Assembly (NCBI GenBank): GCA_949299545.1
Contig: CASGAM010000026.1
Span: 105,682 to 169,681 of the forward strand
Direction: 5' to 3'
Length of the DNA: 64,000 bases
Origin: an uncultured Prevotellaceae bacterium
GTDB lineage: Bacteria; Bacteroidota; Bacteroidia; Bacteroidales; Bacteroidaceae
How positions within the stretch are numbered: position 1 is the stretch's first letter; the number at the start of each line of letters is the position of its first letter. The translations under genes and the position numbers were made by a program. The notes under the pieces were generated by a model, which was not told where the DNA came from, ran no database searches, and worked only from the letters and a program-made list of their open reading frames with translations. This document shows, piece after piece, positions 54,546 to 61,883 of the stretch.

Positions 54546-55025
54546 CTATAGGCTGTTAGCCTTTAATCTTAATCCAATGTCGCTGACCCCCTGTATTTCG
54601 TATTTGTTCATATAGTGTCTGATAGTAACCGTTCCACTTTGTCCCTGTTTGAGTGGGATAGGTGAAAGCGGTATGGAATGGTCATGTATGAGAAGTCCAG
54701 AAGGGCTTTTGATTTCTTGGGTTTTGCCGGTGTTGCATTTCAACGTATCCTGCCGATGGAGTGGCGGATGTTCAAAATGGCTTGTTACGATCAGCCATAA
54801 TTCATCGTAAGGATAAGCGGTTGTAGTGCGCACGTAGATTTCTGCCGAATAGTCTGCATCGTGTTTTACCGTGTCGATGCTGAACGTTACCGGTTCGTTT
54901 CTTTCCCAGCCGTCGATTGGTGTGGGTATGTATGTGTGGACAATAGTCCTGTCTTCGCAGCCGGTGAGCATGAAACTTGTGGCTGCGAAGATTGTCAGGA
55001 CAATATTGTTAAAGTTCCTGCGCAT
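54546..55025 (-). CDS. gldH: GldH-family gliding motility lipoprotein
   Basis: A 159-aa lipoprotein of the GldH family, first known from Flavobacterium gliding motility and present in many non-gliding Bacteroidales. The start is the ATG at 55023-55025 (MRRNFNNIVLTIFA), overlapping the ricT 3' end; the frame from 55055 is longer by 10 residues. The lipobox is FMLTGCED. Family segments: WERNEPVTFSIDT, YPYDELWLIVTSHF, GQSGTVTIRHYMN and EIQGVSDIGLRL. Confidence 0.88.
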   Translation of the reverse strand: MRRNFNNIVLTIFAATSFMLTGCEDRTIVHTYIPTPIDGWERNEPVTFSIDTVKHDADYSAEIYVRTTTAYPYDELWLIVTSHFEHPPLHRQDTLKCNTGKTQEIKSPSGLLIHDHSIPLSPIPLKQGQSGTVTIRHYMNKYEIQGVSDIGLRLKANSL

Positions 55026-56400
55026 TATTGTTGTTAACTGTATTTTTCCTTTCATTGCCTTTTCCTCCGTTTTCGGAGACCGTCTTGTTCTTGTCCGGGC
55101 GTTGGCGGTTCGGCTTTGCGTTGTTCTTTCTGTCTTTGCGTTGGCGGTTTGTGTTTTCCTGTGTGCTGATCTGTTCTTCAGTCTTTTGAGGCTTTTTGGC
55201 GTTTTCTCTTTTCCCTTTTTCTTTTGCTACTTGTTTGTTGGTATTATTGGCTGTTTCCTTTTTGTCTGTTTTAGATGCTTCCTGCGTTGGGGCTGTGGAA
55301 TCGGCTGACTGCTGTGCAGGCTTGTTGTTTTTCTTTTTGTTTTTCTTTTTCTTGTCAAAACGCGTAAGGCTTTCCTGCTGGGCCAGATCCACATGTTTGC
55401 TTGTGTTGCCGCTTTGTGTGAGTTGTGCAGGTTTCTCGCCGCGGCGGTTCATAGCAATAATTTCAAATACCTGGGATGCCGGTAAGGTGATGAGGTTTGA
55501 CGCGATATGTTTATCCGTAGAGTAGGTAATTTCGCCTTTCAGAATGTCGGCTTTGAAGTAGAAGTATTCGGCATCTTGTGTGTGGAGCGATATTTCCTTG
55601 CTGGGCAATTTCTTTGTCGCTTCAATATAAGAATCAGCTTCAAAGTTGAGGCAACATTTCAGTTTGGCGCATTGTCCTGCAAGTTTTTGCGGATTGGGCG
55701 ACAGGTCCTGCAGGCGTGCGGAGCCGGTTGATACGGATACGAAATTTTTCATCCACGCAGCGCAGCAAAGTATGCGTCCGCAGGGGCCGATTCCCCCGAT
55801 GCGGCCGGCTTCTTGACGGGCCCCGATTTGTTTCATTTCTATTCTTACGCGGAATGTCTCTGCCAATATCTTGATGAGTTGCCGGAAATCGACGCGTCCG
55901 TCGGCAATGTAGTAGAAAATCGCCTTTCCGCCGTCTCCCTGGTATTCGACATCTCCGATTTTCATTTCCAGTCCCAGCTCTTGCGCTATCTGGCGGGAGC
56001 GTATCATGGTGTCATGTTCCTTGCTGCGTGCTTCTTCGTATTTTTCCATGTCCGTAGGCCGGGCTTTACGGTAAATGCGTTTGATGTCCTCATCACTTTT
56101 GAGTCCGGCTTTTTTGACTTGAAGTTCCACCAGACGACCGGTTAGCGTCACGACACCGATGTCGTGTCCTGGCGAGGCCTCGACGGCAACGATGTCGCCT
56201 TTCTCGAGTGGCAAATGGTTGGAGTTGTGGTAATATCCTTTTCGGGTGTTTTTGAACTGCACCTCGACCAGGTCATTGGCCACCTCGTCGAAAGGCAGGT
56301 CTGCCAGATAGTCGTAGACTGTCAGGGGCTTGTCTGATTGAGCGCAACCTTTTGCACACAACCCGTGTCCGGGACAGCCGTTCTTGAATGTATTGTCCAT
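55009..56400 (-). CDS. RicT/PSP1-family protein with Lys-rich tail
   Basis: A 463-aa protein of the PSP1/YaaT (RicT) family. In Bacillus RicT forms an iron-sulfur complex that guides mRNA cleavage and sporulation. Cysteines that could hold a cluster lie in NGCPGHGLCAKGC (N-terminus), GRILCCAAW and GQCAKLKCCLNFEADSY. The PSP1 domain covers about residues 30-290 (FKNTRKGYYHN, GDIVAVEASPGHDIGVVTL, MKQIGARQEAGRIGGIGPCG). The last 130 residues are Lys/Asn/Gln/Glu-rich and probably disordered (KKKNKKKNNKPAQQ, REN and KEKGKRENAKKPQK stretches). It overlaps gldH by 17 bp. Confidence 0.9.
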   Translation of the reverse strand: MDNTFKNGCPGHGLCAKGCAQSDKPLTVYDYLADLPFDEVANDLVEVQFKNTRKGYYHNSNHLPLEKGDIVAVEASPGHDIGVVTLTGRLVELQVKKAGLKSDEDIKRIYRKARPTDMEKYEEARSKEHDTMIRSRQIAQELGLEMKIGDVEYQGDGGKAIFYYIADGRVDFRQLIKILAETFRVRIEMKQIGARQEAGRIGGIGPCGRILCCAAWMKNFVSVSTGSARLQDLSPNPQKLAGQCAKLKCCLNFEADSYIEATKKLPSKEISLHTQDAEYFYFKADILKGEITYSTDKHIASNLITLPASQVFEIIAMNRRGEKPAQLTQSGNTSKHVDLAQQESLTRFDKKKKNKKKNNKPAQQSADSTAPTQEASKTDKKETANNTNKQVAKEKGKRENAKKPQKTEEQISTQENTNRQRKDRKNNAKPNRQRPDKNKTVSENGGKGNERKNTVNNNNAQEL

Positions 56401-56420
56401 TGCTTTTTTCTTTTAAAGTG

Positions 56421-57545
56421 TTATTTCCTTATCAGCACCGAGATTTGCAATGCCATGTCGAAGAAAATGATCTTAGGGTTGCCTTGCCTTGAAAGGTCTC
56501 TGTGGCAGGTTTCCAACGTTTCAGCCAAAGAAAGGATGTTGCGCTCGTTGACAAACGGCGCAAACCTGATGGCAAAATCCTCTTCGCTTTTTGTCATGCT
56601 GATGAGGCTGTTGATATGAAAGTTATATATGAAGTTTTCACGGATGAGTTGAAGACAATAGTCTACGAACTCCAACTGTGAATCGCGTTTCCAGTCTGAC
56701 AGGTTCAGGCTCCATTGGCGTATTGATTTCATGTCCCTGCGCCATGAAGCACGCATCAGGGTAATAAACTGTTCTAAGTAACCGGCCGTTTTTTCATCGT
56801 CGTTTCTTGCCATTTTTATGGCCTTTGTCAAGTTGCCTCCCGCACGCCCGGCTATATGTGAAGCCTCGGCACCGCTGATGTGCAACTCGCTTTCGAGATA
56901 ACCGGCGATGCTGTCGGCGGTTAAAGGCTTGACGTCGACACGCTGCATCCGGCTGTACAAAGTGGACAGGATAAGATGCGGTGCGTCGCTGACGAAAAGG
57001 AAATGCGAGTTGGCCGGCGGCTCTTCAATGAGTTTCAACAGTTTGTTTGCACATTCGGCGGTCATTTTTTCCGGCCAGCAGATAATCATGACCTTGTGGT
57101 CCGAGATGGCCGGCTTCAGATTCATCTTGCGCTGGATGCTGTCGCTTTCTTTTGCATAAATGCAAGGTTGCGTATTGCCTTTGGCCTTTAACATTTCGCT
57201 CCAGTCCGAGAAGTCAAAGTAGAGCCCGTCTTGCATCCGTTTGCGCCAGATCTTGATGCTGTCGTCCGAGATGTCGTTGGCGCTGTGGAGTATCGGGAAC
57301 ACGAAATGCAGGTCAGGGTGAACAAAATCGCCTGTCATCTTGCAGGAAGGGCAGGCACCACAATATTCACCGGCATTGTCGTGTGCGTTCGGGCACAACA
57401 GGTTGCGGGCGTAATTGACGGCCAATGCCAGAGCGCCATAGCCGATGGAACCATTGAACAAAATCGCATGAGGCATTTGCCCGCGGTTTATTTCGCGGAC
57501 TAAAAGCGTTTGCAGTTCTTCCTGGCCGACTATGGTGTGTTTCAT
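56421..57545 (-). CDS. holB: DNA polymerase III delta-prime subunit
   Basis: A 374-aa clamp-loader subunit that helps load the sliding clamp. The start is the ATG at 57543-57545 (MKHTIVGQEELQTLLV), one base after the metF stop; the longer frame from 57566 overlaps metF. Motifs: AILFNGSIGYGALALAVNYA in place of a canonical Walker A (as usual for delta'), the zinc-binding cysteines CPNAHDNAGEYCGACPSC, NKLLKLIEEPPANSHFLF and LPLILSTLYSRMQRVDV-like sensor text (HLILSTLYSRMQRVDV). The degenerate P-loop means it should not hydrolyse ATP. Confidence 0.92.
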   Translation of the reverse strand: MKHTIVGQEELQTLLVREINRGQMPHAILFNGSIGYGALALAVNYARNLLCPNAHDNAGEYCGACPSCKMTGDFVHPDLHFVFPILHSANDISDDSIKIWRKRMQDGLYFDFSDWSEMLKAKGNTQPCIYAKESDSIQRKMNLKPAISDHKVMIICWPEKMTAECANKLLKLIEEPPANSHFLFVSDAPHLILSTLYSRMQRVDVKPLTADSIAGYLESELHISGAEASHIAGRAGGNLTKAIKMARNDDEKTAGYLEQFITLMRASWRRDMKSIRQWSLNLSDWKRDSQLEFVDYCLQLIRENFIYNFHINSLISMTKSEEDFAIRFAPFVNERNILSLAETLETCHRDLSRQGNPKIIFFDMALQISVLIRK

Positions 57546-57546
57546 T

Positions 57547-58500
57547 TCAATAGATGCGTTTTGCAATTTCCTTAATACTTTCTACGGCGGAAACCGTATA
57601 GAAATGGATGCTCGGTACACCGTGCGCGATAAGTTCCTTGCACTGTGCGACGCTCCATTCTATGCCCACCTGCTTGATGTCTTCGTCCGTTTTGCATTTT
57701 TGTATCTCCGATGCCAGCTCCTGTGGCAGGTCGCAGTGGAACGTTTTCGGCACGACCGTGAATTGTGAGAGCTTTGCCAGCGGTTTGATGCCCGGGATAA
57801 TGGGAATGTTGATGCCCGCCTGCTGTGTTTTCTCTATGAAATCAAAGTACTTCCTGTTGTCATAGAACAGCTGTGTGACGGCATATTGTGCCCCCATGTC
57901 CGCCTTTGCTTTAAGCACCGATATGTCAAAAGACAGATTGGGCGCCTCCTCATGTTTTTCCGGATAGCAGGCAACACCGTAGGTGAACGGCGTTCCTGGG
58001 TTCTTGACCGGCGAGCCGTCGATGAAGAAACCGTTGTTGAACTGGTTGATATGGCCTATCAGCTCCGTGGCGTGGGAGTAGCCGTCGCCTGTAGGCATGA
58101 AGCTGGCGTCTTCCTTTGCCTTGTCGCCCCGCAACACCAGCAGGTCGCTGATGCCCAGGAACTGGAGGTCAAGCAACAGATATTCCGTGTCTTCGCGTGT
58201 GAAACCGCTGCAAAGCATGTGGGGCACGACATGGATTCCGTAATGTTGCTGAATGGCGGCTGCCACGGCTACGGTTCCGGGGCGCCGGCGTTGGCGCGAG
58301 CGTTGCATCATGCCGTTGCCCAAGTCTTTGTAGACATACTCGCTCCGGTGGTTGGTGATGTTGATATACAACGGTTCAAACTCACGGAGCGTGTCTATGG
58401 TGTGGAACAGTTTGTCGATACCCGTTCCTTTCAGCGGTGGAAGGACTTCAAAAGAAAAGGCAGTCCCCTTATGGTTGCTTATCAGATCTATGACGTTCAT
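57547..58500 (-). CDS. metF: 5,10-methylenetetrahydrofolate reductase
   Basis: A 317-aa flavoprotein that makes 5-methyl-THF for methionine synthesis. The opening GTAFSFEVLPPLKG and EPLYINITNHR, then HMLCSGFTREDTEYLLLDL, LVLRGDKAKED, GVACYPEKHEEAPN, KADMGAQYAVTQLFYDNRKY and PIIPGIKPLAKLSQF are typical MetF motifs; the catalytic Glu is in FSFEVLPP. It leads into holB after 1 bp. Confidence 0.96.
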   Translation of the reverse strand: MNVIDLISNHKGTAFSFEVLPPLKGTGIDKLFHTIDTLREFEPLYINITNHRSEYVYKDLGNGMMQRSRQRRRPGTVAVAAAIQQHYGIHVVPHMLCSGFTREDTEYLLLDLQFLGISDLLVLRGDKAKEDASFMPTGDGYSHATELIGHINQFNNGFFIDGSPVKNPGTPFTYGVACYPEKHEEAPNLSFDISVLKAKADMGAQYAVTQLFYDNRKYFDFIEKTQQAGINIPIIPGIKPLAKLSQFTVVPKTFHCDLPQELASEIQKCKTDEDIKQVGIEWSVAQCKELIAHGVPSIHFYTVSAVESIKEIAKRIY

Positions 58501-58607
58501 TTCATTTTATTGCTGTAGATTGTCTTAAATGGCAAAGATACGAAAAAATGCGGTATTACCTTGTTTTTGTATTGATTTTATGTCGATGATGCCTGCCGGA
58601 AACTTTT

Positions 58608-59201
58608 TCATTGACGGGACGTTTCGAGAGCGGCGTCATATTCTTCGGATGTACAGCAATAATGGCTGTTGGCCGGGTTGCTGTCTGCCTCCCTGTACCA
58701 GTCTGAATACATGATGTAGTGTTGCGCGTAGCCTTGGTTGAGTTCTTTGGCCTGTTCCGGGTCAACTTTTTTGATGAACTTGGCCGGGACACCGCCCCAT
58801 AGTTCTCCGTCGCCGATAACCGTGTTTTTCAGTACCAAAGCGCCGGCTGCGACGATAGCGCCCTGCCCGATGACAGCATGGTCGAGAATGGTTGAGCCCA
58901 TGCCGATCAGTGCGCCGCTTTTTATTTCACATCCGTGTAAGGTGACGTTATGACCTACCGTCACATCGTCGCCGATGATGATAGGGGCTTTGCCGTAGAG
59001 GGTATGCAGACAGGAACCGTCCTGTATGTTGACGCGGTTGCCTATTTTGATGAAGTGTACGTCGCCGCGGATAACGGCGTTGAACCACACCGTGCAGTCG
59101 TCGCCCATGGTGACATCGCCGATGATGGCTGCGCCTTCAGAGAAATAACAATGTTTCCCGAATTTGGGAACCATATTCATAAGAGATTTGATAAGTGCCA
59201 T
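58608..59201 (-). CDS. gamma-class carbonic anhydrase-like protein
   Basis: A 197-aa left-handed beta-helix protein. Hexapeptide repeats (AAIIGDVTMGDDCTVWFNAV, IRGDVHFIKIGNRVNIQDGS) are followed by the zinc histidines in QDGSCLHTLYG and VTVGHNVTLHGCEI, the gamma-CA triad. Related YrdA/PaaY proteins are often inactive or need activation, so enzymatic activity is likely but not proven. A gap of 107 bp separates it from metF and 21 bp from the aminopeptidase P gene. Confidence 0.9.
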   Translation of the reverse strand: MALIKSLMNMVPKFGKHCYFSEGAAIIGDVTMGDDCTVWFNAVIRGDVHFIKIGNRVNIQDGSCLHTLYGKAPIIIGDDVTVGHNVTLHGCEIKSGALIGMGSTILDHAVIGQGAIVAAGALVLKNTVIGDGELWGGVPAKFIKKVDPEQAKELNQGYAQHYIMYSDWYREADSNPANSHYCCTSEEYDAALETSRQ

Positions 59202-59222
59202 GATTCTTAGCTTGATTGTTTG

Positions 59223-61007
59223 TTAAATATATGGTTTTGTTGCTTCGGCCAGCCACTCCCGGTGTGCTTCGTCCAGATGCGGTGCCAGTTTTTCGTAAAC
59301 TGTCCGATGGTAATTGTTCAGCCATGAAACTTCCTCGTCGTTCAGCATTGAGCGGTCTATCGGTGACAGGTCGATGGGGCAGAGCGTGAGCGGCTCGAAT
59401 TGCAGGAACGGGCCGAATTCCCTCTCGCAGCAGGGAATGATGAGCTGGGTGTTTTCGGTGCGGACACCGTGTTTGCCGGTTTTATAGATACCCGGCTCGT
59501 TGGTCAGTGTCATGTAAGGGAGCAATGGTGCCGGCATGTAATTCATCCGGAGTTGGTGCGGCCCTTCATGAACGCAGAGGCAGGAGCCGACGCCATGTCC
59601 CGTGCCGTGCAGGTAATTGATGCCTTCCTGCCACATGGCATAGCGGGCGCAGATGTCGAGTTGGGTGCCGCTGCTGCCTTGTGGAAACTTGACGCGCGCA
59701 AGGCAGATGTGTCCTTTCAATACTAATGTATAGTCGTGGCGCGCCTCTTCTCTGACCGGTCCGAGGGCGATGGTACGGGTGATGTCCGTTGTTCCGTCTT
59801 CATATTGTCCGCCCGAGTCGAGGAGCAGCAACCCTTCCGGACGCAAAGGCAGGTCGGTTTCCGGCGTCGGTTCGTAATGCACGATGGCGCCGTGTTCGGC
59901 ATAGCCGGCTATGGTGTCGAAACTGTTCTCAAGAAACAACGGCTGTTCGCGTCGCAGCTCTTCTAATTTCCTGCTGACGCTGAGCTCTGTCTGTCCCCCC
60001 GCTTGTACGGCCGGCTTGAGCCATTTCAGGAATTTGACCATTGCGATGCCGTCGCGCAGCATGGCGCGGCGGTAGCCTTCCACTTCGGCCTGGTTCTTTA
60101 CGGCCTTCAGCATGGCAACGGGCGACGGTGCGTCCGTGATGCGACAATCCGGCGGCAGGCAACGGACCAGCGCGCAGTTGATGTTTTTCCGGTCGAGGAG
60201 CATCCGCTGTCCGCAGAATTGTTCCAGGTCGCGGCTTATTTCCCGATAATCACGTGCCGTTACGCCGGCAGCCTCCAGATGTTCGCAGACCGCGGCCGTG
60301 AGCTTCTGCTTGTCGATGTACAAAACGCAACGGTCGTTTGTGATGAGTGCGTAGGCAACGAAAACAGGCGTACAATGGACGTCCGAGCCGCGCAGGTTTA
60401 ATGTCCAGGCTATTTCGTCAAGAGCTGCCAGTATCAGCCCGTCGGCTTTGTTGGTGGCCATCGCTTGTCGGATGAGCGACAGTTTCTCTGTCACGCTGCG
60501 GCCGGTGTAGGCCAATGGCTGGATTCGCACGGGATGGTCGGGCAGTGCCGGCCGGCCATCCCACAGGGTATCGGCCGGGTTTGCTGCCAGTTTCAGGTGT
60601 AGTCCGTTTTGTTCCAACCCTTGTTCTGTCGTATTCACCTCGTCGGCACTGCTGCACCAGCCGTCGATGCCTATCGTGCTGCCTGTCGAAAGGACTTCTG
60701 TCAGCCATTGTACGATGCTTGGCGTACCGGGGACGCATTCTTTCATCAGTCGGAAGGGGGTGCCTTCTAATTGCGACGCGGCAGCCAGAAAATAGCGGGA
60801 GTCTGTCCATAGTGCAGCGTCGTTTAAGGTTACGACGGCTGTTCCCGCGGAACCGTTGAAACCTGAAATCCACTCGCGCGCTTTCCAATGTTCGGGAGGG
60901 TACTCGCTATGGTGCGGGTCGGTGCTTGGAAAAATGAATGCAGCCAGTCCGTTTTGCTGCATATACTGCCGTAATCCGGCTACTCTTTCTGTTATGTTTT
61001 CTTTCAT
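59223..61007 (-). CDS. Xaa-Pro aminopeptidase (M24B)
   Basis: A 594-aa aminopeptidase P with two creatinase-like N-terminal domains and a C-terminal pita-bread domain, the three-domain layout of eukaryotic-like APP. Motifs: FIFPSTDPHHSEYPPEHWK, WISGFNGSAGTAVV, LWTDSRYFLAA, then the metal ligands LLLDSGGQYEDGTTDITRTI (two Asp), YLHGTGHGVGSCLCVHEGP (His), LTNEPGIYKTGKHGVRTEN (Glu) and RTENTQLI (Glu). It removes the first residue from peptides with proline in second place, probably in the cytoplasm since no signal peptide is seen. Confidence 0.95.
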   Translation of the reverse strand: MKENITERVAGLRQYMQQNGLAAFIFPSTDPHHSEYPPEHWKAREWISGFNGSAGTAVVTLNDAALWTDSRYFLAAASQLEGTPFRLMKECVPGTPSIVQWLTEVLSTGSTIGIDGWCSSADEVNTTEQGLEQNGLHLKLAANPADTLWDGRPALPDHPVRIQPLAYTGRSVTEKLSLIRQAMATNKADGLILAALDEIAWTLNLRGSDVHCTPVFVAYALITNDRCVLYIDKQKLTAAVCEHLEAAGVTARDYREISRDLEQFCGQRMLLDRKNINCALVRCLPPDCRITDAPSPVAMLKAVKNQAEVEGYRRAMLRDGIAMVKFLKWLKPAVQAGGQTELSVSRKLEELRREQPLFLENSFDTIAGYAEHGAIVHYEPTPETDLPLRPEGLLLLDSGGQYEDGTTDITRTIALGPVREEARHDYTLVLKGHICLARVKFPQGSSGTQLDICARYAMWQEGINYLHGTGHGVGSCLCVHEGPHQLRMNYMPAPLLPYMTLTNEPGIYKTGKHGVRTENTQLIIPCCEREFGPFLQFEPLTLCPIDLSPIDRSMLNDEEVSWLNNYHRTVYEKLAPHLDEAHREWLAEATKPYI

Positions 61008-61288
61008 TAACGATGTTTGCTCAATAAATGATAGGGCAAATTTACAATTATATTTGCCTTATGAGAAACAAAATGCCTTGAAAGTGTCGGTCGGTTTCCG
61101 GAATTATTTGATTAGGGGAACTTCAACAGAGCCGTGCATGGCATTGTGCCTCCCGCCCTGCACTGTATTTCCGGATAATGGACGGCCGTTTTAATCCTCC
61201 ATCAACGGAAGGTGTCTTTCCTGTATAGTAGAGTGGTTTTGTCGTAATTTAATACCTTTTCAGGGGGCGATAAAAAAACGCCCGTAAG

Positions 61289-61376
61289 GCGACCGCTTGT
61301 AAATTCCACTGCGACCGCTTGCAATTTTTGCTGCGACCGCTTGTAATTTTTGCTGCGACCGCTCGCTTTTTTTGAT
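61289..61376. repeat. GCGACCGCT 22-bp tandem repeat, site C
   Basis: Four direct units begin at 61289, 61311, 61333 and 61355, exactly 22 bp apart. The consensus is GCGACCGCTTG followed by a base and AATTTTTGCT; the last unit is partly diverged. The same unit occurs at sites A and B, in intergenic DNA in all three cases. Confidence 0.85.
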
Positions 61377-61758
61377 ATGTATCGTAAAGATGAATTTTGC
61401 AAGGTTATTGCCTGTAAAGTACTGGTAGGTAGATGTTTGCGCTGTTTGCGGAGTGGCGGTGAAATTTCGGGAGAACAGTGCAAAGTCGTTGCAGGCTACT
61501 GCGGTTCTTGTCGTGATATTTCGCTTGTTCCGCAGACATTGGCCGTTCCCGTTTTAACGGGTAAGGAAATTCTTTATGTATGTTAATAATAATTCCCGTA
61601 GGCGATTTAAACAGCTCCTTAATATGTTATAGATAGTTGTCGAACATGCACAACATCTTCCGTTATACTCAAATTGTGTGTTTGCAGCGCAATTTAAAGT
61701 CCGGCTAATAGAACAGAAGCGAGTTGTCTCTTTTTTAATGTAAATAATTACTTGTTCT

Positions 61759-61789
61759 TTTGCGAGGTAAAACAAATTAACTAACTTTG
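61759..61789 (+). promoter_or_regulatory. Bacteroidetes-type promoter of BspA-like gene
   Basis: TTTG (61759-61762), 19 nt and TAACTTTG (61782-61789) match the consensus exactly, giving a leader of roughly 85 nt before the ATG at 61884. Confidence 0.75.
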
Positions 61790-61883
61790 TGTCGTGATGT
61801 CTTGTTGTTGGCGGTAAAATGGGGGATTGCTGTCCAAAGCAAGAAATTAAAAATTGAATTAATAAACCATTAAAAACAAGACA

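Larger units (their letters stand above)
61008..61883. other. intergenic region before BspA-like gene
   Basis: About 875 bp with no convincing gene; several short open frames have no family resemblance. It holds the 22-bp tandem repeat (61289-61376), a hairpin GGGCG/CGCCC (61264-61283), AT-rich sequence and the promoter of the BspA-like gene. Confidence 0.6.

Noticed and set aside
61289-61376. Possible CRISPR array
   Set aside because: The period is only 22 bp with the whole unit repeated; there are no unique spacers and no cas genes nearby.
61350-61586. 78-aa Cys-containing frame downstream of the 22-bp repeats
   Set aside because: It begins within the repeat, has no recognisable motif spacing and no promoter; probably chance.
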